DNA of 64,000 bases from Streptomyces antibioticus (GTDB lineage: Bacteria; Actinomycetota; Actinomycetes; Streptomycetales; Streptomycetaceae), in assembly GCF_001514065.1 (NCBI RefSeq), contig NZ_KQ948425.1, forward strand, positions 89,366 to 153,365. The letters are read 5' to 3'. Each line of letters starts with the position of its first letter. Within the stretch, counting starts at the first letter, position 1. This document shows, piece by piece, positions 1 to 8,574 of the stretch. Made by a program: the position numbers and the translations under genes. The notes beneath the pieces are model-generated. The model did no database searches. It had not been told where the DNA came from and saw nothing but the letters and a program-made list of their open reading frames with translations.

Positions 1-386
1 GCGTCGTAGGCGACAGTGATCAGCGCCGCGGCGTCCCGCGCCTGCTCGACGCTCTCGGCGACGACCACGGCGATGATCTGGCCGTAGTAGCGAACGGTCG
101 TGTCCTGCAGGGGGATGTAGTTCTCGCCGAAGAAACTGAACTCGGGTGCGAGTGGGTAAAGCCTCAGGCGCCCGTCCCCCGCGGCGTACACGCGCAGGAC
201 TCCGGGAGCGGCCAGCGCGGCGGCGGTGTCGATGGAGCGGATCGTGCCTCGCGCGACCGTGCTGGTGACGACGTGGGCGTAGGACATGTTGGTGGCCGGG
301 TAGTCACCGGAGTACCGTGCGGCTCCGGTGACCTTCAATCGGCCGTCGACGCGGGCGACTTCACGCCCGACTGGAGAGACGGTCAT
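1..386 (-). CDS. Molybdopterin-binding subunit of a xanthine dehydrogenase/aldehyde oxidoreductase (N-terminal part; runs off the left edge)
   Basis: Only the first ~128 codons are present. The start (MTVSPVGREVARVDGRLKVT) followed by GAARYSGDYP and FGENYIPLQDTTVRYYGQ is typical of the a/b-hammerhead domain that opens the large catalytic subunit of this family. The molybdenum-binding domains lie outside the window. The ATG overlaps the stop of the XdhC-like gene by 4 bases (ATGA), so the two are probably translationally coupled. In the known family this subunit holds the Mo-cytosine dinucleotide cofactor and oxidises aldehydes or purines, passing electrons to the 2Fe-2S and FAD subunits encoded upstream in the same operon. 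The substrate cannot be told from this fragment. Confidence 0.88.
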   Translation of the reverse strand, partial: MTVSPVGREVARVDGRLKVTGAARYSGDYPATNMSYAHVVTSTVARGTIRSIDTAAALAAPGVLRVYAAGDGRLRLYPLAPEFSFFGENYIPLQDTTVRYYGQIIAVVVAESVEQARDAAALITVAYD

Positions 387-1531
387 CTTGACTCCTGACT
401 GGTGGGCACGGCACCCGCCGGCGGGACGCCGGGGCGGTGGATGGGCACCCCGGTGTGCAGGGCTGCTCCGGTGCCGCCGTGCCGGTGGGCGACGATCTCG
501 GCCGCGATCGACAGCGCGGTCTCCTGGGGGGTGCGAGCGCCGAGGTCGAGTCCGATCGGTGAACGCAACCGGTCGAGTTCGGGGTCGGTGAGGCCGGCCT
601 CGCGCAGCCGCGTGAGACGCTCCTCGTGGGTGCGGCGCGACCCCATGGCCCCGACGTAGGCCACCGGCAGTCGCAGTGCGGCGGTGAGCAGTGGCACGTC
701 GAACTTGGGGTCGTGGGTGAGCACGCAGACGACCGTCCGGCCGTCGAGGCGCTGTGACTCCAGGTAGCGGTGCGGCCAGTCGACCACGACCTTGTCGGCG
801 TGCGGGAACCTGGCCGGCGTGGCGAACGTGGCCCGCGCGTCGCAGACGGTCACCCGATAGCCCAGGAAGGTGCCGAGTTGGGCCAGCGCCGCCGCGTGGT
901 CGATGGCGCCAAAAGCGAGCATCCGCGGTGCGGAGGCGTTGCTCTCCACCAGCAGGGTCATCGGCTCCTGGCAGTAGCTGTCGGCCACGCCGAGCTCGAT
1001 GGTGCCGGTCCGCCCGGCATGCAGGGCGGCGGTCGCGTGGGCGGCGGCCACTCGGTCGCGTCGTTCGTCGCCGAGTGTGCCCTCGTGGGGCTGCTCGGGG
1101 CGCACGACGATCGCCTTCCCGAGGTGGGCGTCCGGCCCACGGACTATCGTGGCCACGGCGACCGGCTTGTCCTGCGCCGCGTCGGTGAACGCCTGCCCGA
1201 GGTGCGGCTCGGCGTCGGGACCGTGGTGGCGCAGTAGGAGCTCGATGGTGCCGCCGCAGGTGAGGCCGACGCCGAGCGCGTCGGCATCGGTGTAGCCGAA
1301 CCGCACCAGCCTCGGCCGGTGGTCCCCGGCCAGCATCTCCTGGCAGGCCTCGTGGACGGCGGCGTCGACGCAGCCTCCGGACACGTTGCCGAGCACGGCG
1401 CCGCCCGCGTCCACGACGAGTGACGCACCGGGCTGGCGGGGGGCGCTGCCGACCACGTTCGTGACAGTGGCGGCCACGAACGGGGTTCGGCCGCGGACGC
1501 GTTCGAGGAGCTCAGCAGCGAGTTCAAGCAT
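383..1531 (-). CDS. XdhC/PaoD-like molybdenum cofactor maturation protein
   Basis: A 382-aa protein with the two parts of the XdhC family. The N-terminal XdhC/CoxI domain has VGSAPRQPGASLVV, NVSGGCVDAAV and a GLTCGGTIELLL segment. A C-terminal Rossmann-like domain follows (AFGAIDHAAALAQLGTFLGY, then YVGAMGSRRT and GLDLGARTPQETALSI). Family members bind the molybdenum cofactor, help its sulfuration, and insert it into the large subunit; they are not part of the mature enzyme. The start at 1531 is preceded by a GGGGAGGGGG-type ribosome site. It sits between the FAD subunit (51-base gap) and the large subunit (4-base overlap), as expected for a dedicated chaperone of this enzyme. Confidence 0.88.
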   Translation of the reverse strand: MLELAAELLERVRGRTPFVAATVTNVVGSAPRQPGASLVVDAGGAVLGNVSGGCVDAAVHEACQEMLAGDHRPRLVRFGYTDADALGVGLTCGGTIELLLRHHGPDAEPHLGQAFTDAAQDKPVAVATIVRGPDAHLGKAIVVRPEQPHEGTLGDERRDRVAAAHATAALHAGRTGTIELGVADSYCQEPMTLLVESNASAPRMLAFGAIDHAAALAQLGTFLGYRVTVCDARATFATPARFPHADKVVVDWPHRYLESQRLDGRTVVCVLTHDPKFDVPLLTAALRLPVAYVGAMGSRRTHEERLTRLREAGLTDPELDRLRSPIGLDLGARTPQETALSIAAEIVAHRHGGTGAALHTGVPIHRPGVPPAGAVPTSQESR

Positions 1532-1582
1532 GACCGCCCCCTCCCCAGGTCGTGAGGCGCACGGCCGTGTCGGGCCGGCCGG

Positions 1583-2560
1583 TCAACGCTGCTCCTCCAG
1601 GGCGGTGAGCGCCCGGACCAGCGTGCGTCGCAGCAGCGCGGGCTTGAACGCGTTGTGCTCCAACGTCTTGGAGCCGGACGCGGCGTGACGGACCGCCGCC
1701 TCGTAGGTGGCTTCGGTGGCGCGGTGGCCGGTCAGGGCTCGTTCGACGGCGGGCAGGCGCCACGGCCTGGTGCCCATTCCGCCGACGGCGATCCTGGCCT
1801 TCGTGATGGTGTCGCCGCGCATCTCGAGGGCGACGGCCGCCGAGGCGAGGGCGAACTCGTAGGACTGCCGGTCGCGGATCTTCAGGTAGGTCGAGTGCGC
1901 CGCCCACGCCGAGCGGGGGACGGTGATGCCGGTGATCAGCTCGCCGGGGCGCAGCACGTTCTCGACGTGCGGAGTGGTGCCGGGGAGGGTGTAGAACCCG
2001 TCGAGCGGCACGGTCCGGGTGCCCCGCGCGGAGGCCAGGTGCACGTCGGTGCCGAGCACCACCAGGGCGACGGCCAGATCGCTGGGGTGCGTGGCGGCGC
2101 AGTCGTCGCTGGTACCGAGGATGGCGTGGCCACGGTTCCATCCGGTCAGTGCGGAGCAGCCGCTGCCGGGCTCCCGCTTGTTGCAGGCGGTTGCGACGTC
2201 GCGGAAGTAGCCGCACCGGGTGCGCTGCAGCAGGTTCCCCCCGATGCTCGCCATGTTGCGCAGTTGCGCCGAGGCGCTGAGCTCAAGCGCCCGAGCGATC
2301 ACCGGATAGTGCCGGCGTACGGTGGGGTTGGCTGCGACGTCACTCATCCGCTCCAACGCGCCCACGTGCAGCCCCCTGCGGTCGAGGGTGACGCCGCGCA
2401 GCGGAAGCCCGTTGATGTCCACCACGTGGGCCGGGGCCATCACGTCGAGCTTCATCAGGTCGACCAGGGTGGTGCCGCCCGCGAGGAACGCGGTGTGCGC
2501 CCCGGCGCGCGAGTGGGCTTCGCGAACGGATCGCGCCTGGGTGAAGGTGTAGGCCCGCAT
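1583..2560 (-). CDS. FAD-binding subunit of a molybdenum aldehyde/xanthine oxidoreductase (PaoB/YagS-like)
   Basis: The protein is 325 aa when started at MRAYTFTQARSV, whose ATG overlaps the stop of the 2Fe-2S gene by one base step (shared ATGA). The FAD-binding PCMH-type fold is shown by AFLAGGTTLVDLMKLDVMAP and SASAQLRNMASIGGNLLQRT. Directly after it comes a Cys-rich insertion (RTRCGYFRDVATACNKREPG, then GCSAL). In the family this insertion marks the PaoB/YagS type, which carries an additional 4Fe-4S cluster. A longer reading frame continues upstream to 2731, but that part reads as a shadow of the neighbouring gene. Role: electron transfer from the 2Fe-2S centres to FAD. Confidence 0.88.
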   Translation of the reverse strand: MRAYTFTQARSVREAHSRAGAHTAFLAGGTTLVDLMKLDVMAPAHVVDINGLPLRGVTLDRRGLHVGALERMSDVAANPTVRRHYPVIARALELSASAQLRNMASIGGNLLQRTRCGYFRDVATACNKREPGSGCSALTGWNRGHAILGTSDDCAATHPSDLAVALVVLGTDVHLASARGTRTVPLDGFYTLPGTTPHVENVLRPGELITGITVPRSAWAAHSTYLKIRDRQSYEFALASAAVALEMRGDTITKARIAVGGMGTRPWRLPAVERALTGHRATEATYEAAVRHAASGSKTLEHNAFKPALLRRTLVRALTALEEQR

Positions 2561-3168
2561 CAGCGCATCGCCTCCTGGCCGTCCCGTACGGCGTCGACGA
2601 TGAACGGATAGGCGCTGCACCGGCAGATGTTGCCGGACATGCGTTCGCGGATCTCGTCGTCGGTGCGCGCGGGGCCCTCGTCGACCATGGCGACGGCCGA
2701 CATGATCTGCCCGGGAGTGCAGAAACCGCACTGGAAGCCGTCGTGGTCGATGAAGGCCTGCTGCATCGGGTGCAGTTGCTCCCCGTCGGCGAGGCCCTCG
2801 ATCGTGGTGACCTCACGGCCGTTGGTCGTGGCCGCCAGCGTCAGGCACGACAGCACGCGCCGGCCGTCGACATGCACGGTGCACGCCCCGCACTGGCCGC
2901 GGTCGCAGCCCTTCTTCGTCCCGGTGAGCTCCAACTTCTCGCGGAGCGTGTCGAGCAGCGTGCCCCGCGGGTCGACTCGCATCGCGTGCCGGTCACCGTT
3001 GACCGTGACCCGTACTGTCACAAGTCCTTCACCCTCCGCGGCCGTCGAGGCGTCCGCCACAGTCGCCATCAGCGGTGCCGCGGCTGCTGCGGCGACGGCA
3101 CCGGCTCCCAGGAACCCTCGCCGGGACACGCCCGATCGCCCCTGGCCCGCGTCATTGTCTGGATTCAT
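2560..3168 (-). CDS. Tat-exported 2Fe-2S subunit of a molybdenum aldehyde/xanthine oxidoreductase (PaoA/YagT-like)
   Basis: A 202-aa protein. Residues ~16-45 form a twin-arginine signal (SRRGFLGAGAVAAAAAAP) ending near ATVADAST, so the complex is probably exported folded across the membrane. The plant-type ferredoxin motif (GCDRGQCGACTVHVDG, then SC) binds one cluster. The C-terminal helical domain with CGFCTPGQIMS and CRCSAYPFIVDAV binds the second. The start at 3168 was chosen over the upstream ATG at 3201 because AGGAGA lies 8 bases before it. It is the first gene of the operon. A Tat signal on this subunit together with a 4Fe-4S type FAD subunit points to the PaoABC group, periplasmic in E. 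coli and active on aromatic aldehydes. The substrate here is unknown. Confidence 0.9.
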   Translation of the reverse strand: MNPDNDAGQGRSGVSRRGFLGAGAVAAAAAAPLMATVADASTAAEGEGLVTVRVTVNGDRHAMRVDPRGTLLDTLREKLELTGTKKGCDRGQCGACTVHVDGRRVLSCLTLAATTNGREVTTIEGLADGEQLHPMQQAFIDHDGFQCGFCTPGQIMSAVAMVDEGPARTDDEIRERMSGNICRCSAYPFIVDAVRDGQEAMR

Positions 3169-3579
3169 ACATTTCTCCTGGTTGTGCGCCGGGGAAGGCA
3201 CCTCGACGGTCGGCGAACTTCAGCACGACCGAGCGTTTGAGGTGCTACTCCCAGGTTGACCAAGCAGGTCGACGGCAGCCAGGACCCGCCGATCCGAGGC
3301 TGGGCAATCCGAGGCTGGGCGATCCGGGCCTACCTCGACCCGGCCGGCCGGAACTCCGACACCCACGACGCCGCGCTCACCGAGCCGCGAGGTGCGGTCG
3401 TGGGTGTCAGCGGAGTGACTGCGGCCCGATGACGGACAGCAGTTGCAGTTTCTCGTAGCTCTCGCTGCCCGGGACGGCTGTGTGGACGAGCAGGGATTGA
3501 GCTTGGCCCGGAACTACGCGTGCCTGGAACGGGAGTGTGGCCCCGGCCGTCGAAGAGGCTGAGGAACCGGGTATCGGGT
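3169..3579. other. Gene-free stretch upstream of the oxidoreductase operon
   Basis: No convincing gene is seen on either strand. It should hold the promoter of the minus-strand oxidoreductase operon, but I could not pick a clear -35/-10 pair. It contains a short direct repeat listed separately. On the left, the bases before the first gene carry its ribosome site (AGGAGA on the minus strand). Confidence 0.5.
3292..3321. repeat. Two tandem 15-bp direct repeats
   Basis: The 15-base unit ATCCGAGGCTGGGCR occurs twice back to back, with a further partial copy (ATCCGGG) after it. It lies in non-coding DNA between the oxidoreductase operon and a decayed TPR gene. No function can be assigned; slippage during decay of the region would explain it. 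Confidence 0.6.
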
Positions 3580-4717
3580 TCACTCTCCCGACCGAGGCTC
3601 TTCCTGCTCCTTGGCCAGCCGTGCAAGCCAGTTGGCCGTACGGCGGGTCTCAGGATGATCTTCACCCAGCACCCGCCGCCGCGCCTGCAGCGTCTCCTCA
3701 CCCGGCACACGCGCCACCCCCACCCGACCCACCAACGCCAGATAGGCGGCCAGGTTGTACGCCGTACGCAAGGGGTCGGGATGGTCCTCACCCAACACCC
3801 GCCGCTGAAGGGCCAGCGTCTCCTCACCCAACGCCAGCGCCTCCTCCACCCAACCCACCGCCGCCAGACGGACCGCCAGGTTGGACGCCGCGGTCGGGGT
3901 GTCGGGGTGGTCTTCACCCAGGAGTCGACGGCACCGCTCGAGGGCGTCCGCGTCCAGGGCGCGTGCCCGCTCGTGATCCTGGGTGTCGTAGTAAGCGCGG
4001 GCGAGGGAGATGGCGGTCCGCAGGGTGCCTTCGTGGTCCGGGCGGGCCCAGCTGCCGGGACCAGGTGTCGTACACCTCTTCCAGGAACTCTCGGGCGGGG
4101 CGGGCCTGGCCGCGGTCCATCAAATACCAGCAGGCGTCGCGCGCCACATTCCGCCCCTCCTCCGTGGTGATCGAGGCGGGGTCGACGGCGAGGAGGTGGG
4201 GCAGCAGTTGCCGCCAGCCGGGCCACGACGCAGGCTGCGCGACGTCGCCGGGGTGGGCCGCGGCCAGGAGTGTTTCGGCGTCCTGGGCTGCCTGCCGGTG
4301 TTGGTCGGGGGTGAGCTGGTCGGCCAGCACGGTCTGGGTCAGCCGGTGCAGCTGCACACTGCCGTCCTGTACCCGGGCCAGACTGTGCCGACCGATCGCC
4401 CGCAACACGGGGCCCGCCGCCAGACGAGATGCCAGGGCCTGCGCCAACGGTGCGGAGGCCTCGCCGGGCATACAGCCGCCGCACACGGTGACGGGAAAGG
4501 GCTCAGGGGCCAGCAGCGCCAGCGCCGACAACAGCGCCAGTGCGCCCGGCTGCTCGGCCGCCAGACGGGAGGTGGTCAGACGGACCTTCGCGGCCAGCGA
4601 CACTGGATACCCGGCCGGTCGGCCCTCGGCCAGCACCGCTGTCTGCGCTGCGGTGTCCCGCGACCGCCGAAGATGATCGACCCCGATGTCGACCAGGGCA
4701 AAGACCCCGACGACCAA
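3580..4717 (-). pseudogene. Decayed TPR protein (NB-ARC/TPR type), N-terminus missing and frameshifted
   Basis: Two minus-strand frames together give one recognisable protein. The first (from ~4717) reads QPGALALLSALALLAPEPFP, LHRLTQTVLADQLTPDQHRQ and AREFLEEVYDTWSRQLGP, typical of the region after the NB-ARC ATPase in actinomycete NB-ARC/TPR proteins. At about 4045-4055 the frame breaks. The other frame then continues DHEGTLRTAISLARAYYDTQ and three TPR-like units containing LLGEDHPDT, VLGEDHPDP and VLGEDHPET, ending at 3580. The extra ~4 bases at the break explain the shift. The P-loop NB-ARC part is absent upstream. The gene is therefore a remnant, lying next to an ISL3 element that may have helped destroy it. 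Confidence 0.75.
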
Positions 4718-5242
4718 GGTGAAGGAAGAGGAGAAGATCCGCGCGCTGCGTGACGCGGGGCCGGCGGGGTGAACAGCGTCGACTGGCTGATGGTGCCCGC
4801 GGAGGCGTCGGCACCGCGCATGAAGGAGACGGGGCTCGAAGCGTTGCCGCCGGAAGATGAGAAGCAGGGCGACGGCTCGAACCGCTTCACCACTGCCAAC
4901 CGCGAAACCTACGTCGAGATCCGGGTGCCCGTCCGTCGTCGGTCGTACGACTGTCGACGACGCGGCTGTCGGGGTGCCTCAGAAGGGGCAGTGCATGAAC
5001 TCCCGGCCTGGACAGGGCGCTACCCAGGACGGTGGACGGACTGGACCGCCGGGATCCCACGCCCGCGTTCCGGCACAGCTTCGTGATCGCTGAGTGCGGG
5101 CTGACTTTGTTCACGAGATTGGGTTCTGGCTCGCTTTCCGTGACGCGCGTACGCTGAGTCACGGCTGACGTTCCGATCAGGCTCCGGAAAGTTGCCTGAA
5201 AATGACCAGGGCCGACCTTGGCGTGATCGACTGTGCGGCGTC
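4718..5242. other. Non-coding stretch between TPR remnant and ISL3 transposase
   Basis: Open frames exist on both strands but none shows family-like sequence. Bases ~5165-5215 just before the transposase (around GGCTCCGGAAAGTTGCCTG) are a plausible left end of the IS element. I could not find a matching inverted copy beyond the transposase stop, so the element's ends are not established. Confidence 0.4.
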
Positions 5243-6844
5243 GTGGAAGAGACGTCGCTCTGCCTGGAGGGCCTGCTGTTACCGTCCATCGCGGACGTGT
5301 CGGTGCTGTCGCTGGACGTGAGTCACGAGGCGATACGTATCGACCTCTGCAGTACGGCGGCCGGGGCGGCATCCCCGGACTGTGGGAGCGAGTCGACCCG
5401 GGTGCACAGCTCTTACCTGCGGTTTCCTGCGGACGTGCCGAGTGGGGGACGTCTGGTGGTCCTACAACTGCGAGTTCGGCGGTTTTTCTGTCCGGAGTCT
5501 TCGTGTGCTCGGCGGACGTTCGTTGAGCAGATGCCGGGACTGACCCGGCGGCACAGCAGGTGGACGGAGCGGTTGCGGTCCACTCTCGCCGCGGTGGGTC
5601 TTGCCCTCGCCGGCCGGGCCGGAGCCCGGATGGCACGGGCCTTCGGGGTGTCCATCAGCCGCAGCGCGGTGTTGCGGCTGCTCGATGCATTGCCCGAACC
5701 CGAAGTCCCGGCCCCGCGGGTGGTTGGTGTTGATGAGTACGCCACACGCAAGGGACGGGTCTACGGCACGGTGCTCGTCGACGTCGAGACCCGCCGGCCG
5801 GTGGATCTGCTGCCTGACCGGGAGGCGTCCAGCCTGGCCGCATGGCTGGCGAAGCGCCCCGGGATCGAGATCGTCTGCCGAGACCGCGCGCCGTTCTTCG
5901 CGGAAGGCGCCACAGCCGGGGCGCCACAGGCGACGCAGGTCGCCGACCGCTGGCATTTATGGCACAACCTCGGGGAGGCCGCTGAGCGGGCTGTCGCCCG
6001 CCACCGCCAGTGCCTTCGCGTTCTGGTCCCCGATAGCGAGGGGAAGGCCGACGAACCGGCGCCGCCCGAGGAGAAGGCGGGCTCTCCATGGCGGAGCGAG
6101 CGGTTCGCCAACCGCATCAGAGCCAGGTACGCCACGGTCCACGCGCTGCTGGAAGCGGGCCACAGCCGCCGTTCCATCGGGCGTCAGCTCCAGATGACCC
6201 ACCGCACCGTCAAAAGCCTCGCCGACGCTACGAAGCCGGAAGACCTCTTTCGCGGCCAGTGGCAGCACAACAGGACCTCCGTCCTCGACGAGCACAGGCC
6301 CTACCTGGACGAACGATGGGATGAGGGCTGCACCAACGCCTGGAAGCTCTGGGAGGAGATCGTTCCCTTGGGCTATCGAGGCAGCTACGGCCGGGTCAGC
6401 GCCTACCTGCGAGCGAAGCGCACCTCGCCACGGCCGGTCACCGCGCAACCGCCGGCACCCCGCGTGGTGACCAGATGGATCCTCAGCCGACCCGAGACGC
6501 TGACCGAGATCGAACAGCTCCGGCTCAAGGCCGTCCTTGCCAACTGCCCTGAACTCGACGCCCTGACCGGTCACGTCCGGTCCTTCGCTCAAATGCTCAC
6601 CGAGCGCGAGGGGGAACGACTTCCGCAGTGGCTCGACGCCGTCCGCCAGGACGACCTGCCCAGCCTCCACACTCTCGCGGCCGGCATCGACCGAGATCGC
6701 GATGCGGTCATCGCCGGCCTGACCCTGCCCTGGAACTCCGGCGTTGTCGAAGGACACGTCAACAGGATCAAGATGCTCAAGCGCCAGATGTTCGGGCGCG
6801 CTGGTTTCGCACTGCTCCGCAAGCGGGTCCTCCTCGCCCCGTGA
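5243..6844 (+). CDS. ISL3-family transposase
   Basis: About 533 aa from a GTG at 5243; the open frame extends to an ATG at 5192. The N-terminal zinc-binding region (SPDCGSESTRVHSSY; FFCPESSCARRTFVEQ) is followed by a helix-turn-helix part. The DDE catalytic domain has VVGVDEYATRKGRVYGTVL, IVCRDRAPFF and QVADRWHLWHNL. The C-terminal block LPWNSGVVEGHVNRIKMLKR carries the last acidic residue and reaches the usual family end (ALLRKRVLLAP). The gene looks full length, so the transposase may still be active. It separates a broken TPR gene from an intact small gene, consistent with an accessory insertion zone outside the polyketide locus. Confidence 0.9.
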   Translation: MEETSLCLEGLLLPSIADVSVLSLDVSHEAIRIDLCSTAAGAASPDCGSESTRVHSSYLRFPADVPSGGRLVVLQLRVRRFFCPESSCARRTFVEQMPGLTRRHSRWTERLRSTLAAVGLALAGRAGARMARAFGVSISRSAVLRLLDALPEPEVPAPRVVGVDEYATRKGRVYGTVLVDVETRRPVDLLPDREASSLAAWLAKRPGIEIVCRDRAPFFAEGATAGAPQATQVADRWHLWHNLGEAAERAVARHRQCLRVLVPDSEGKADEPAPPEEKAGSPWRSERFANRIRARYATVHALLEAGHSRRSIGRQLQMTHRTVKSLADATKPEDLFRGQWQHNRTSVLDEHRPYLDERWDEGCTNAWKLWEEIVPLGYRGSYGRVSAYLRAKRTSPRPVTAQPPAPRVVTRWILSRPETLTEIEQLRLKAVLANCPELDALTGHVRSFAQMLTEREGERLPQWLDAVRQDDLPSLHTLAAGIDRDRDAVIAGLTLPWNSGVVEGHVNRIKMLKRQMFGRAGFALLRKRVLLAP

Positions 6845-6855
6845 CCGATGTCAGT

Positions 6856-6901
6856 GGCTCCTGGAACCATGCCTTCGTCCGAGACCGCCGTATCAGGAGC
6901 C
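6856..6901 (+). promoter_or_regulatory. 8-bp inverted repeat whose right arm overlaps a ribosome-binding site
   Basis: GGCTCCTG (6856-6863) is perfectly repeated in inverse as CAGGAGCC (6894-6901), with 30 bases between. The right arm contains AGGAG, six bases before the ATG at 6906, so folding of the RNA would hide the ribosome site of the downstream gene. It lies just after the ISL3 transposase stop and could instead be part of the IS end or a weak terminator. Confidence 0.35.
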
Positions 6902-6905
6902 ATGC

Positions 6906-7322
6906 ATGGGAACGTGGGGAACCGGCCCGTTCGACAGCGACCTCGCAGCAGACTTTGTCGATGAACTTGAGGGACTCACCCGCCAGCAGGTTATTGACGT
7001 GCTGGGGCGGGCATTCCAGCGAGTCAGCGACTCGGGAGAACGCGTCGATGGCGGAGACGGGGCTGCAGCCGTTGCCGCCGGCGCTCTCGTCGCCAGCACC
7101 CTTCCTGACAGCCCCATCGTGATCGACCCTGATGACAGCCCCAGGGAACCAATGCCCAAACTGCCAGCCTCGCTTCGTGCGCTGGCGAGAGTCGCACTGG
7201 ACCGGGTTCTCCAGGACGGATCAGAAATGGCAACCGGCTGGGTGGACAGCACTGACGCCGATCAGTGGCGCCAGGAAGTGCGACAGATCCTCCACGCACT
7301 CGAAACACCCACTGATCACTGA
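6906..7322 (+). CDS. DUF4259-like protein
   Basis: A 138-aa soluble protein starting MGTWGTGPFDSDLAADFVDE. This opening, a Trp-Gly-x-Gly start followed by an acidic helix, is characteristic of the small DUF4259 family of actinomycetes, as is the ending ...WRQEVRQILHALETPTDH. The function is unknown. The ATG at 6906 has AGGAG six bases upstream; a longer frame from 6744 is only overlap with the transposase. It stands alone between the ISL3 transposase and a convergent hypothetical gene. Confidence 0.7.
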   Translation: MGTWGTGPFDSDLAADFVDELEGLTRQQVIDVLGRAFQRVSDSGERVDGGDGAAAVAAGALVASTLPDSPIVIDPDDSPREPMPKLPASLRALARVALDRVLQDGSEMATGWVDSTDADQWRQEVRQILHALETPTDH

Positions 7323-7425
7323 TCGTGACCGCTTCACGGAAGTCGTGCCAGAACCCGAGATTGGACAGCAGATGTCGACCACTTTGGGAGGCGCGAGATT
7401 CTGGTCCTGTTCGATTGCCGGACGG

Positions 7426-8574
7426 CTAGAAGAGGCCAGCCGAAGTGCTCTGCGTGAGGTTCTCGAGGATCGTGCGCAGCCAAGGACTGCGTACGGCTGG
7501 TAGCCGGACCAAGGTGTGTTGGAACGTTCCCCGGTCCGCCCGGAACAGATGGTTGGCGAGCAGCGGGGGCGGGTCGTCGCGGAGCACGTCTTGGGCCATG
7601 CGGCCCGACGCGGGAACCGGCAAGTTCGGTTCGGGAGAGGCCAGCCACAGCCACACCCCCAGCGGCAGGGGCACCAGGTATACCGGAGTGGTCGGGTCGG
7701 CAGGGGTCCAGTTCCGGCCCGTTTGGGGATGGACAGGGACGAGGAGGATATCGACGCCCGCGTCCGGGGAGGGCTGTCCCGGTCCGGCCAGGGCGGCGCG
7801 CCGCTTCGGGGTGCCTGCTGGCAGCAAGGCGTCGAGCGCGCGTTGGAAGACGTCCGCGGTCAGGCCGTCCGGGACCTTCACCGGCTGCCCCTCGGAGGCA
7901 ATCAGCAGGTGGGCGAGTGCCTGGCCGGCTGCCGCCTCCCACTGCGGACTCCACGACCAGTAGTGGTTCGGCCCCAGCCGTCCTCCCCACGTGGCGATCG
8001 GCTCGAACGGGGGCGTCTTCTCGCCCGTCTCTGCCAGCTCCGCCCAGGAGAGGGGCGCGCCGTGGATACCGTTGACGGGGACGCGGTGCACGACGTCTGA
8101 GCCGAGTCGCACCATCTGCCAGAGCGAGCAGTCGTCGATCCTGGTCGCCACAGGGAGGCCGCATGCCTCGCAGGCCATGTTGGGTCCGTCGGCCCCGTCG
8201 AGGCCGCAGCAGGCACCGCCACGCTTGTCAGGAATCAGCCGGGTTCCGCGGATATCACCGGGCGCCATGACACTTGCCCCGGGCTTGCCGTCGGAGAGGG
8301 CATGGACTGGCGCGTAGATGCCGCGTGCCTCAGCCTCGCCTGGATCAAGCTCGTCCCACAGCCGCCACGGCCCACCCCAGGGATCCGGGTCCACGGCAAA
8401 CGTCCCTGACTCCATGAGCACCGGAAGCTGGGCTCCGTTCCCGTACTGCTGACGGGCGTGGACCGGCAGTGAGACCTGGGACAGCGGGATGGTCAGCTCG
8501 GCGCCACATCCCGCACACACGAAAACGAACAAACTTCCTCCGGCCGGGAAACAGGGCTCATCTTCGCAGCTCAC
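7426..8574 (-). CDS. Hypothetical protein with two Cys-rich (zinc-ribbon-like) spots
   Basis: 382 aa, no family recognised with confidence. An N-terminal CxxC (C20, C23; FVCAGCGAELT) and a second cluster at residues 122-149 (C122, C123, C135, C138, C149; ACCGLDGADGPNMACEACG) suggest structural zinc sites. The rest is rich in Trp and Pro, has no membrane segment or signal peptide, and contains ATWGGRLGPNHYWSWSPQWE and a helical C-terminal third. Base use is normal for the genome, so it is probably a real gene. It converges with the DUF4259-like gene, with about 100 bases between them. No link to the polyketide locus is apparent. Confidence 0.6.
   Translation of the reverse strand: MSCEDEPCFPAGGSLFVFVCAGCGAELTIPLSQVSLPVHARQQYGNGAQLPVLMESGTFAVDPDPWGGPWRLWDELDPGEAEARGIYAPVHALSDGKPGASVMAPGDIRGTRLIPDKRGGACCGLDGADGPNMACEACGLPVATRIDDCSLWQMVRLGSDVVHRVPVNGIHGAPLSWAELAETGEKTPPFEPIATWGGRLGPNHYWSWSPQWEAAAGQALAHLLIASEGQPVKVPDGLTADVFQRALDALLPAGTPKRRAALAGPGQPSPDAGVDILLVPVHPQTGRNWTPADPTTPVYLVPLPLGVWLWLASPEPNLPVPASGRMAQDVLRDDPPPLLANHLFRADRGTFQHTLVRLPAVRSPWLRTILENLTQSTSAGLF

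Noticed and set aside
5165-6905. Full ISL3 element with terminal inverted repeats
   Set aside because: The left candidate GGCTCCGGAAAGTTGCC has no inverse copy after the transposase; the 8-bp repeat at 6856-6901 lies wholly on one side, so I annotate the gene only.
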